NCBI GenBank assembly: GCA_022706765.1
Contig: JAKJBX010000013.1
Location: forward strand, 1-53,954
DNA length: 53,954 nt
Direction of reading: 5' to 3'
From: Bacillota bacterium
Lineage (GTDB): Bacteria; Bacillota; Clostridia; Monoglobales; Firm-18
The translations under genes and the position numbers were made by a program. The notes below the pieces were generated by a model that had not been told where the DNA came from, ran no database searches, and saw nothing but the letters and a program-made list of their open reading frames with translations. Positions 16,774 to 25,084 of the stretch are shown piece after piece. Numbering within the stretch: the stretch's first letter is position 1; every line of letters starts with the position of its first letter.

Positions 16774-17394
16774 ATGGACAAGCGCATACAAAAAATCAGA
16801 GAGATTTTTGCAATCGAATACGGCGACGCCGTCTGTACGCTGGATTATGAAAAGCCGTATGAGCTGATGATCGCGACCCAGCTGGCGGCGCAGTGTACCG
16901 ACGCACGGGTGAACATTGTCATGAAAGACATGGTCAAAAAATATAAATCTATTGAGGATTACGCAAACGCCGACCCCATCGGACTGATGGAGGACATCCA
17001 CTCGACAGGCTTTTACAGGAACAAGGCAAAGAACATCATCGCCGCGGCAAAGATGCTGATCGCCGACTTCGGCGGCAGGGTGCCGGACACGATGGAGGAC
17101 TTGCTGAAGCTCCCGGGCGTGGGGCGCAAGACAGCGAATCTGATTTTGGGCGACGTCTACGGTAAGCCGTCGGTTGTGGTGGACACCCATGCGGGCAGGC
17201 TGTCACGCCGCATAGGACTGACAAAGCATACCGACCCCTACAAGGTCGAGCTTGACCTTTTGGCGATTGTTCCGCCCGACTACCAGACGCTGTTTTGTCA
17301 TCAGCTGGTGTATCACGGGCGTAAATACTGTAAGGCGCAGCGTCCGGACTGCGTCCACTGCCCGATTGAAATGTATTGTGAAAATCATATATAG
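16774..17394 (+). CDS. nth: Endonuclease III (DNA glycosylase/AP lyase)
   Basis: A 206-residue base-excision-repair enzyme that removes oxidised pyrimidines and nicks abasic sites. The helix-hairpin-helix LPGVGRKTANLIL carries the catalytic lysine, and VVDTHAGRLSRRIGL carries the catalytic aspartate. The C-terminus has the four cysteines of the [4Fe-4S] cluster in the usual C-x6-C-x2-C-x5-C spacing. The ATG at 16774 has GAGGTG 7 nt upstream; a longer upstream frame would overlap the promoter and is rejected. Confidence 0.96.
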   Translation: MDKRIQKIREIFAIEYGDAVCTLDYEKPYELMIATQLAAQCTDARVNIVMKDMVKKYKSIEDYANADPIGLMEDIHSTGFYRNKAKNIIAAAKMLIADFGGRVPDTMEDLLKLPGVGRKTANLILGDVYGKPSVVVDTHAGRLSRRIGLTKHTDPYKVELDLLAIVPPDYQTLFCHQLVYHGRKYCKAQRPDCVHCPIEMYCENHI

Positions 17395-17458
17395 CGTCGC
17401 TGAAACGGCGATGCGCAGTGATGGAAAAACAAAATATTTTAAAAGGGGTGTGCGTTGT

Positions 17459-18172
17459 ATGATCAAGTTCATTAGTGAAGATTACAACAGGATGAGCCGC
17501 TTAGCAGCGGATATTGTGGCGGGTCAGATCAGCGGAAAGCCGCACAGCGTTTTGGCGCTGCCCTCCGGAGCGACGCCTGTCGGCATGTACATGGCGCTGG
17601 TTGACAAAAAGCTCAACTATTCGTCCGCCGTCGCCTTTAACCTCGGCGAATACTTTCCCATCGGCAAACGCAACAAACAAAGCTGCGGCTGGTTTTTGTT
17701 CGACAGCTTTTTCAACAAGATCAACATCCGTCCCGAGAACATCCATCTGCTCGACGGCAAGACGACCGACCCTGACGCCGTATGCCGGGATTACGAGCAG
17801 ATGATCGCGCATGCCGGCGGTATCGACCTTGCAATACTCGGCATCGGCTCTAACGGGCATATCGCCTTTAACGAGCCTGCCGAAAGGCTGTATCAGAGGA
17901 CGCACCAAAACGACCTGACGGCACGCACGATTGAAGAGAATTCAAGGTTTTTCAGCGGCAACGATGAGGTGCCGAGCCAGTGCCTGACCATGGGCATGGG
18001 CACGATTTTCAGCGCAAAACGGATTTTGGTGCTGGCAAACGGCGAAAGCAAGGCAGACGCAGTCTCCCGTATTTTCAGCGGCGGCATCACGACCTCCTGC
18101 CCCGCCACCCTGCTGAATCTGCACAGCGACGTCACGATCATTATGGACAGGGAAGCGGCAGCAAAGATATGA
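17459..18172 (+). CDS. nagB: NagB-like glucosamine-6-phosphate deaminase with altered active site
   Basis: A 237-residue member of the glucosamine-6-phosphate isomerase/deaminase family. LPSGATPVGMYMAL (phosphate loop), GIGSNGHIAFNEP and the NSRFF and LTMGMGTI motifs match NagB. However, the segment that normally reads FN(L/M)DEY reads FNLGEY: residue 63 (codon GGC at 17645-17647) is glycine where family members have the catalytic aspartate (Asp72 of the Escherichia coli enzyme). The rest looks well conserved, so this is either a divergent enzyme or an inactive paralogue. The ATG follows GGGGTG by 8 nt, and the gene probably shares the nth transcript (64-nt gap). No nagA is adjacent. Confidence 0.85.
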   Translation: MIKFISEDYNRMSRLAADIVAGQISGKPHSVLALPSGATPVGMYMALVDKKLNYSSAVAFNLGEYFPIGKRNKQSCGWFLFDSFFNKINIRPENIHLLDGKTTDPDAVCRDYEQMIAHAGGIDLAILGIGSNGHIAFNEPAERLYQRTHQNDLTARTIEENSRFFSGNDEVPSQCLTMGMGTIFSAKRILVLANGESKADAVSRIFSGGITTSCPATLLNLHSDVTIIMDREAAAKI

Positions 18173-18192
18173 AGCATTGATTGCAAAATCAT

Positions 18193-18217
18193 AAGGCAGA
18201 CCTCAACGGTCTGCCTT
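18193..18217. terminator. Bidirectional terminator between nagB and ilvC
   Basis: AAGGCAGACC, loop TCAAC and GGTCTGCCTT form a 10-bp stem with A and T tails on either side. It serves the convergent nagB (plus) and ilvC (minus) transcripts. Confidence 0.85.
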
Positions 18218-18231
18218 TATCATTGCGTTTT

Positions 18232-19239
<1,008 letters not shown>

Positions 19240-19734
19240 TTATTTCGTGATGATATTTGAACCCCTTTGAATGGAAACCATGCCTGTTTTGACCATTTCC
19301 CTGATGCCGAAGGGCGACAGCAGGTCGAAAATCGCCTTTTGCTTATCGGACGATCCGGTCATCTCAATGGTGAGCGTTTCGTGGGACACGTCGACGATCT
19401 TTGCCCTGAATATATCTACGATCTGAATGATGTTGGAGCGTGTTTCGCTGTCCGCCGCCACCTTGATGAGCGCAAGCTCACGGCTGACTGTGTCGCCGCT
19501 GCCCAGTCTTTTTATCTTAATGACGTCAATCAGCTTGTTGAGCTGCTTGGAAACCTGCTCGACAATATACTCGTCGCCGTCAACCACGATCGTCATGCGT
19601 GAGACGCTGTCGTCCTCGGTCGTACCGACCGCAAGGCTGTCGATGTTAAAGCCCCGGCGGCTGAACAGACCTGAAATACGGCTCAAAACGCCCGCTTTAT
19701 TCTCGGTCAGCACCGACAGAATGTGCTTCGCCAT
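19240..19734 (-). CDS. ilvN: Acetolactate synthase small (regulatory) subunit IlvN
   Basis: A 164-residue regulatory subunit that binds IlvB and confers valine feedback inhibition. The N-terminal ACT domain begins HILSVLTENKAGVLSRISGLF, followed by the conserved RGFNIDSLAVG; a C-terminal ALS_ss_C-type domain completes it. The ribosome site AGGAGG (19743-19748) directly abuts a family A MITE inserted between ilvB and ilvN, so this signal survived the insertion. Confidence 0.95.
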   Translation of the reverse strand: MAKHILSVLTENKAGVLSRISGLFSRRGFNIDSLAVGTTEDDSVSRMTIVVDGDEYIVEQVSKQLNKLIDVIKIKRLGSGDTVSRELALIKVAADSETRSNIIQIVDIFRAKIVDVSHETLTIEMTGSSDKQKAIFDLLSPFGIREMVKTGMVSIQRGSNIITK

Positions 19735-19751
19735 TGAAAAATTCCTCCTTA

Positions 19752-19897
19752 GGCATAGGGGAGTCGAATCCGCACAGCCCCTGCCGTGTAATTTTTGCGT
19801 ATTTTATCGTTGTCATCCTTGCCTTGCCAAGGGATTTTGCGCCGCACGGGCACAAATCCGCCGCCCAAAACCTATGCGGGTTTGATTCCCCTATGCC
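19752..19897. mobile_element. Family A MITE, copy 3 (146 bp, TA-flanked)
   Basis: The terminal inverted repeats GGCATAGGGGAGTCGAATCC (left) and the complement of GGCATAGGGGAATCAAACCC (right) resemble those of copies 1 and 2. TA flanks it at 19750-19751 and 19898-19899. The centre shares GCCAAGGGATTTTGCGCCGC and the cataggttttgggcgg-type end with the other copies but is much shorter, so it is an internal-deletion derivative. The flanking TA plus its first G make the TAG stop of ilvB; on the other side TA runs into the ilvN ribosome site. The pre-insertion junction reads TAAGGAGG. Confidence 0.85.
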
Positions 19898-21519
19898 TAA
19901 AGTGTTCCCTCGTCACAGCCAACCATCACTTCCAGCAGGTAGGGCTTGTCGCCTTCAAGCAACTTCTTGATCGCATCCTCCAACTCATCGTTGGACGAGA
20001 CGCGCCTCGCCTCGATGCCATATGCCCCGGCAAGCTTCACGAAATCGGGGCTGCCGTCCAAATGTACCGCAAAGTAGTTGGACCGGTAACCGGTCCTTTG
20101 CAGCTCACGCACCATACCCAGCCTTTGGTTGTTGAAAAGCATTATCTTAACGGGAATGTCCCATTGTTTGATGGTGGCGAGCTCGGACAGCGACATCTGG
20201 AAGCTGCCGTCTCCCTCGATGGCGACAACTGTTTTATGCGGAGCGGCGACCTTTGCGCCGATTGCCGCAGGCAGTCCGAAGCCCATCGTACCTAGTCCGC
20301 CGGAGGTCACAAAGCTGCCCCCGCAGGAAATATCGTAATGATTTGCAGCCCAAATCTGATTTTGTCCGACCTCCGTCGCCACGACCGCCTCGCCGTAGGT
20401 GAGCTGTGACAGCACGCTGATGGCAAGCTTGGGATTTACGGTGTCGGCGCAGGTCTTGTATTCCCTGCCGCCCTTTTGGCTGACCAGAGACTCCGCCCAC
20501 GCCCTGTTCATATCAAGGTCGCAGTCGATTTCCTGACGCATGATCTGCTTTAAGATGCCCCCGACGTCGCCGACCACAGGGATGTGAGTGCCGACGTTCT
20601 TACCGATCTCGGCAGGGTCGATGTCGATGTGGACGATCACGGCGTCAAGCTTTTGTGAATGGACGGCAGTGTATGCTCTGTCGCCAAGCCTTGCGCCCAG
20701 TACGATGAGCAGGTCGCACTCCCTGACCGCCCGGTTCGCCACCCCCTTGCCGTGCGTGCCGATCATCCCGAGCAGCAGGCCTCCGCACACGGCGGTGTGG
20801 TTGATGCCCATCAGGGTCGTAACTACGGGGATGCTGTATTTTGACGAAAATTCCGATAAAATCTTTTTGGCGCCGCCGACGCCGCCGCCGGCGATGATCA
20901 GCGGTTTTTTGGACGCCGAAAGCGCTTCCCTGACCTTGCGCACCTGCAAGTTGTGCCCCTTGACCGTCGGCTTATAGCCCCTGATGCTCACGGGCTGCGG
21001 GTCAACAAATTCAAACTCTGCCGTGGAAACGTCGATCGGTATGTCGATCAGGACGGGACCCTTGCGTCCCGTCGAAGCGATGTAAAACGCGTCCTTTATA
21101 ATCTGGGGCAGGAGGCTTGCGTCCTTGACCAGATAGCTGTGCTTGCAAAACGGTGCGGTCGCGCCCGTGATATCGACCTCCTGAAAAACATCCCTGCCGA
21201 TCATCCCCGTCGCCACCTGACCCGTCAGCGCAACCATCGGGACAGAGTCGGCATAGGCGTTCGCTATGCCCGTTACCAGGTTGGTCGCTCCCGGTCCGGA
21301 GGTCGACATGCACACCCCGACCTTGCCCGACATCAGCGCATAGCCGCTTGCCTCGTGGGCAGCCGCCTGTTCGCTCCTCGGCAAGATATGGCGGATCTTC
21401 CTGCTCCTGCTGAGCGCATCGTATATCGGTGCGTTCGCCGCACCGGGGTAACCGAATATGACTTCAGTCCCTTCAATTTCAAGCATTTTGATCAGCGCCT
21501 GCGCACCCGTCATTCTCAT
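19897..21519 (-). CDS. ilvB: Acetolactate synthase large (catalytic) subunit IlvB
   Basis: ThDP-dependent enzyme of about 540 residues that condenses pyruvate to acetolactate. The three pyruvate-oxidase-type domains are present: the activating glutamate lies in LPRSEQAAAHEASGYA, and the ThDP/Mg2+ motif is GDGSFQMSLSELATIKQ with a downstream FNNQRLGM. The ATG at 21519 is preferred; an in-frame GTG 12 nt upstream and an ATG 6 nt downstream are alternatives, and the ribosome site is weak. The TAG stop is formed by the target TA plus the first base of a family A MITE. No T-box or leader peptide is evident upstream. Confidence 0.95.
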   Translation of the reverse strand: MRMTGAQALIKMLEIEGTEVIFGYPGAANAPIYDALSRSRKIRHILPRSEQAAAHEASGYALMSGKVGVCMSTSGPGATNLVTGIANAYADSVPMVALTGQVATGMIGRDVFQEVDITGATAPFCKHSYLVKDASLLPQIIKDAFYIASTGRKGPVLIDIPIDVSTAEFEFVDPQPVSIRGYKPTVKGHNLQVRKVREALSASKKPLIIAGGGVGGAKKILSEFSSKYSIPVVTTLMGINHTAVCGGLLLGMIGTHGKGVANRAVRECDLLIVLGARLGDRAYTAVHSQKLDAVIVHIDIDPAEIGKNVGTHIPVVGDVGGILKQIMRQEIDCDLDMNRAWAESLVSQKGGREYKTCADTVNPKLAISVLSQLTYGEAVVATEVGQNQIWAANHYDISCGGSFVTSGGLGTMGFGLPAAIGAKVAAPHKTVVAIEGDGSFQMSLSELATIKQWDIPVKIMLFNNQRLGMVRELQRTGYRSNYFAVHLDGSPDFVKLAGAYGIEARRVSSNDELEDAIKKLLEGDKPYLLEVMVGCDEGTL

Positions 21520-21551
21520 AGCGTCACCCACTTCGCAAAAAATTGCATCAC

Positions 21552-21557
21552 ATTATA
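21552..21557 (-). promoter_or_regulatory. Candidate -10 of the ilvBNC promoter
   Basis: A perfect TATAAT on the minus strand about 33 nt upstream of the ilvB start. No convincing -35 lies at the right distance (TTGGAA is 14 nt away), so the promoter may need an activator. Confidence 0.45.
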
Positions 21558-21684
21558 ATTATCAAGTGTTATTCCAAATATTTTAACACTTATTCGTGCA
21601 TTTGTAAATAAAATTTTGAATATTTCTCTGTGCATTTGGCAAATATATAGTTGGAAAAATCAAATTTAATTGGAGGTTATGACA

Positions 21685-22134
21685 ATGACACGAAATCTTA
21701 CAGCGATATTTACATCACACGACGACGCCATCAATGCGGCGCAAAAGGTCAAGGACGCAGGACTGCGTACCAGCGACATCTCGATCGTGACCAACGAGCA
21801 GAACGCTTCCCCCGCTAACGACAAGGTTTCAAGGGGCACGGTCAGCGGCGGCGTGCTCGGCGGTGCGGCAGGGCTGCTTTTGGGATTGGGCACGATCGCT
21901 ATCCCCGGGCTCGGCATGATCGCCGCGGCAGGTCCGATCGCGGGGCTGCTCGGCGGTGCGGTGACAGGCGGCATCGTGGGCGCGCTGGTCGACCTCGGCA
22001 TCCCCCAGCACAAGAGCGAGGAATATGAGCAGGACATCAAAGACGGCAACACCCTATGGTCTATGGAAGTCGAAGAAGCCAACTATGAAAACGTCCGCAA
22101 TATCCTGCGTGAATGCGGCGCATATAAATATTGA
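21685..22134 (+). CDS. Glycine-zipper, general-stress-type protein
   Basis: A 149-residue protein. The N-terminal 45 residues (NLTAIFTSHDDAINAAQKVKDAG and so on) form a ferredoxin-like fold resembling the YflT/GSP17M stress-protein domain. The middle (about 48-100) is a glycine- and alanine-rich double hydrophobic stretch of glycine-zipper type. The C-terminal part repeats an alpha/beta segment ending in GAYKY. The function is unknown; membrane insertion or oligomerisation is likely. The ATG at 21685 is 8 nt from GGAGG; an ATG at 21679 would be too close. It is monocistronic, with a strong terminator at 22206-22234. Confidence 0.8.
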   Translation: MTRNLTAIFTSHDDAINAAQKVKDAGLRTSDISIVTNEQNASPANDKVSRGTVSGGVLGGAAGLLLGLGTIAIPGLGMIAAAGPIAGLLGGAVTGGIVGALVDLGIPQHKSEEYEQDIKDGNTLWSMEVEEANYENVRNILRECGAYKY

Positions 22135-22147
22135 TATTGGTTTATTA

Positions 22148-22197
22148 AGCGTTCGAGCGCGTATGCGCAGGCGAATTCATTTCGCCGGAGCGCAAAA
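22148..22197. repeat. Family E palindromic repeat, copy 1
   Basis: AGCGTTCGAGCGCGTATGCG followed by AGGCGAATTCATTTCGCC. The same two modules, with extra sequence between them, occur in the leader of the DUF2975 operon (23790-23880). Both modules are self-complementary (GGCGAA/TTCGCC). Confidence 0.55.
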
Positions 22198-22205
22198 ATC
22201 AATTA

Positions 22206-22234
22206 AAAGCCTGCCGGTTTAACCGGCAGGCTTT
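22206..22234 (+). terminator. Strong terminator after the stress-type gene
   Basis: AAAGCCTGCCGGTT and its perfect complement form a 14-bp stem around one base, with flanking A and T tracts. Its right end overlaps the left end of the family D repeat. Confidence 0.85.
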
Positions 22235-22424
22235 ATCAAACGCCCTAATACCCCCACCTCCATAGGTGGATGGGGGATAAACAGGTTATCTATCAATAGT
22301 AAGTAAATCCCCTACTGATAGGGCCTTTGATAAAACGCTCGCGGCGCGATGCACACAAAACGCGCAAAGAAGGCGGCAAAGCCGCCCGCGTTTTGGCGCA
22401 CAATTCGCGCGAGCGCTCATTGAA
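22232..22424. mobile_element. Composite repeat D+F, copy 2 (inverted)
   Basis: Family D (22232-22334) has ends TTTATCAAACGCCCTA and the complement of TTTATCAAAGGCCCTA. Inside it, the segment around ATAAACAGGTTATCTATCA is the reverse complement of the matching part of copy 1 (14023-14126). Family F follows (GCGGCGCGATGCACACAAAA, 22341-22360), then about 45 bp absent from copy 1, then GCGCTCATTGAA. It ends 7 nt from the malic-enzyme stop codon. Confidence 0.75.
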
Positions 22425-22430
22425 TATTGC

Positions 22431-23603
<1,173 letters not shown>

Positions 23604-23644
23604 AACATTTCCTCCTAAAACTATTTGCTAAACGCCACACGAAA

Positions 23645-23673
23645 AGTATATATTTTTTTGCCTGAAAAGTCAA
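23645..23673 (-). promoter_or_regulatory. Malic enzyme promoter
   Basis: Minus-strand TTGACT (complement of 23668-23673), a 17-nt spacer and TATACT (complement of 23645-23650). Confidence 0.8.
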
Positions 23674-23757
23674 CGGATGATAACGGCGAGGGCTTTTTAT
23701 TCCCTTCCTAATTTTCTGATTAAGAATAATTATTTATTGTTTTTCAATAAATTTATA

Positions 23758-23785
23758 TTGACAAACAATTTTGGTGTGTTATAAT
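23758..23785 (+). promoter_or_regulatory. Promoter of the DUF2975-XRE-DUF4173 operon
   Basis: Consensus TTGACA (23758-23763), a 16-nt spacer and consensus TATAAT (23780-23785). A structured leader of about 140 nt follows. Confidence 0.85.
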
Positions 23786-23789
23786 AGCA

Positions 23790-23907
23790 ATAAAGCGTTC
23801 GAGCACGTATGCGCTTTCTCGAACGCATCCGCTCGCCGCGCGAGCGAAAGCGCAGGCGAATTCACTTCGCCGCAGCGTGGAAATTGCGCCGATTTGGCGT
23901 AATTTCC
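23790..23907 (+). repeat. Structured leader with family E repeat, copy 2
   Basis: The leader contains GCGTTCGAG/CTCGAACGC arms, GGCGAATTCACTTCGCC (6-bp stem) and a 12-bp stem GGAAATTGCGCC/GGCGTAATTTCC with one G-U pair (about 23878-23907), ending 14 nt before the ribosome site AAGGAGG. The first two modules recur at 22148-22197, so part of this leader is repeat-derived. It could be a dispersed repeat that landed in a leader, or a functional RNA element. Confidence 0.55.
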
Positions 23908-23931
23908 TATAAAACGAAGGAGGTATCTTGC

Positions 23932-24384
23932 GTGTATAAAAACAGCCTGGTGCATCATCTGGCAAAGCTGACGGTTGACGTGATGTTTTACGGCGGGATC
24001 GTATGCTGCTTTTTGGTGGTCTTTTTGGCAAAGCTCACAAGGGGCTACGCATGGTACGGCGAGGAGGTCGTCCTGCCGTTTTCCGTCATACTCTTTTTGA
24101 CAGGCGTGTGCGCCGTCTATATCCTGTTTGTGTTAAAACAGATGTTTAAAACCCTGCTCGGCGGAAACCCCTTTGTGATGCGCAACGTCAGCAGCTTTCG
24201 CAGGATGGCGGTGGCAAGCCTTTTGATCGCCGTCATATACCTCGTTAAATGCCTGTTTTGGTTTACGCTTGCGACCGCAGTGATTATGATCGTTTTTGGC
24301 ATCGCCGCGCTTTTCTGCCTAACGTTAAAGGACATCTTCAAGCAGGCGGTCTACTACAAGGAAGAACATGATTTAACGGTATAG
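23932..24384 (+). CDS. DUF2975 membrane protein
   Basis: A 150-residue integral membrane protein with four predicted helices. The motif GGNPFVMRNVSSFRRMA between helices 2 and 3 is typical of DUF2975, a family usually paired with a small YozG-like XRE regulator, as here. No biochemical role is established. GTG at 23932 is chosen because AGGAGGT is 7 nt upstream; a longer frame would translate the repeat-rich leader. Its stop codon TAG (24382-24384) is the target TA plus the first base of a family A MITE. Confidence 0.82.
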   Translation: MYKNSLVHHLAKLTVDVMFYGGIVCCFLVVFLAKLTRGYAWYGEEVVLPFSVILFLTGVCAVYILFVLKQMFKTLLGGNPFVMRNVSSFRRMAVASLLIAVIYLVKCLFWFTLATAVIMIVFGIAALFCLTLKDIFKQAVYYKEEHDLTV

Positions 24385-24493
24385 CATTGAAGAGTCGAAC
24401 ACGCATAGGTTTTGGACGGCGGATTTGTGCCCATGCGGCGCAAAATCCCTTGGCAATACGTCAGTATTACCTGCGTGATTTTGCTTGCCTATC

Positions 24494-24597
24494 AAAAAGT
24501 GCCTTTTGCACTTTTTAGGTGCGCTGACATAAGCCTTTGCCAAGGAATCAATTCATGTTGTTTTATGAGAGAAAATTTCTATTTCCTCTCATAAAAC
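24494..24597. mobile_element. Family B element nested in family A copy 2 (first)
   Basis: Hairpin 1 is AAAAAGTGC/GCACTTTTT (24494-24516). The core GGTGCGCTGACATAAGCC then TTTGCCAAGGAATC follows. Hairpin 2 is GTTTTATGAGAG paired with CTCTCATAAAAC (24560-24596). The corresponding place in family A copy 1, near base 115, is uninterrupted, giving an empty site. Confidence 0.8.
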
Positions 24598-24703
24598 AAA
24601 AATCCTCTCGCCCAAAACTGCGAAGCACCCCCGCAGCTGGAAATTTTGATGGATTTCGCGGCGAAGGAGGTCAGTCGACTGACGCCAACCGACAGCGAAG
24701 AAC

Positions 24704-24803
24704 AAAACGCCTTTGATGTTTTATGTGCGACAACGCAACCGTTTGCCAAGGAATTATTTAATATTTTTGTGTGACGGGAAATATGCATTTCCCATCACGC
24801 AAA
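24704..24803. mobile_element. Family B element nested in family A copy 2 (second)
   Basis: A degenerate hairpin 1 (AAAAC/GTTTT) precedes the core GTGCGACAACGCAACCG then TTTGCCAAGGAATTATTTAA. Hairpin 2 pairs TTTGTGTGACGGGAAAT with ATTTCCCATCACGCAAA, with two mismatched or wobble positions (24766-24803). Family A copy 1 has an empty site near base 227 (ACAACAAAGAAAGACGC). Confidence 0.75.
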
Positions 24804-24872
24804 GAAAGACGCAAAATTAACGCGGCGGGGGCTGTACGTGTTCGGCTCTCCAATGCTAAGGGAGTGATATGC

Positions 24873-25079
24873 ATGCCAATTTCGGTAAACCTTGACGTGA
24901 TGATGGCAAAGCGTAAAATCGGGCTGATGGAGCTTGCGGAAAGGGTCAATATCACCCCCGCAAACCTGTCGATACTCAAAAATAACAAGGCGAAGGCGAT
25001 CCGCTTTTCCACCCTGGAAGAAATCTGCAAGGCGCTTGATTGTCAGCCGTCTGACATTTTGGAATATGTGAAGGAGTGA
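24873..25079 (+). CDS. XRE/Cro-type helix-turn-helix regulator (YozG-like)
   Basis: A 68-residue DNA-binding protein consisting of one helix-turn-helix domain (LMELAERVNITPANLSILKN), ending in the family's typical EEICKALDCQPSDILEYVKE. Such small Cro-like proteins are commonly encoded next to DUF2975 membrane proteins and probably autoregulate the operon. The ATG at 24873 has GGGAG 9 nt upstream, immediately next to the end of the family A MITE. Confidence 0.88.
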   Translation: MPISVNLDVMMAKRKIGLMELAERVNITPANLSILKNNKAKAIRFSTLEEICKALDCQPSDILEYVKE

Positions 25080-25084
25080 ACACG

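Larger units (their letters stand above)
24384..24856. mobile_element. Family A MITE, copy 2 (473 bp) with two nested family B elements
   Basis: The ends GCATTGAAGAGTCGAACACG and the complement of GCATTGGAGAGCCGAACACG are flanked by TA at 24382-24383 and 24857-24858. The body aligns with copy 1 except for two inserts, together about 200 bp, that are family B elements (24494-24597 and about 24704-24803). The copy separates the DUF2975 gene from its XRE partner. Removing it restores TAAGGGAG, that is, a stop codon running into the XRE ribosome site. No gene is encoded; short open frames are fragments of the repeats. Confidence 0.88.

Noticed and set aside
18193..18217. Small RNA between nagB and ilvC
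   Set aside because: The hairpin is fully explained as a bidirectional terminator for convergent genes; no separate promoter is seen.
21520..21684. T-box or leader-peptide attenuator before ilvB
   Set aside because: The gap to the divergent gene is short and lacks a T-box motif, a specifier hairpin or a branched-chain-rich leader peptide.
24411..24594. Short plus-strand open frame between the DUF2975 and XRE genes
   Set aside because: It is made entirely of family A and B repeat sequence and recurs in the repeat copies.
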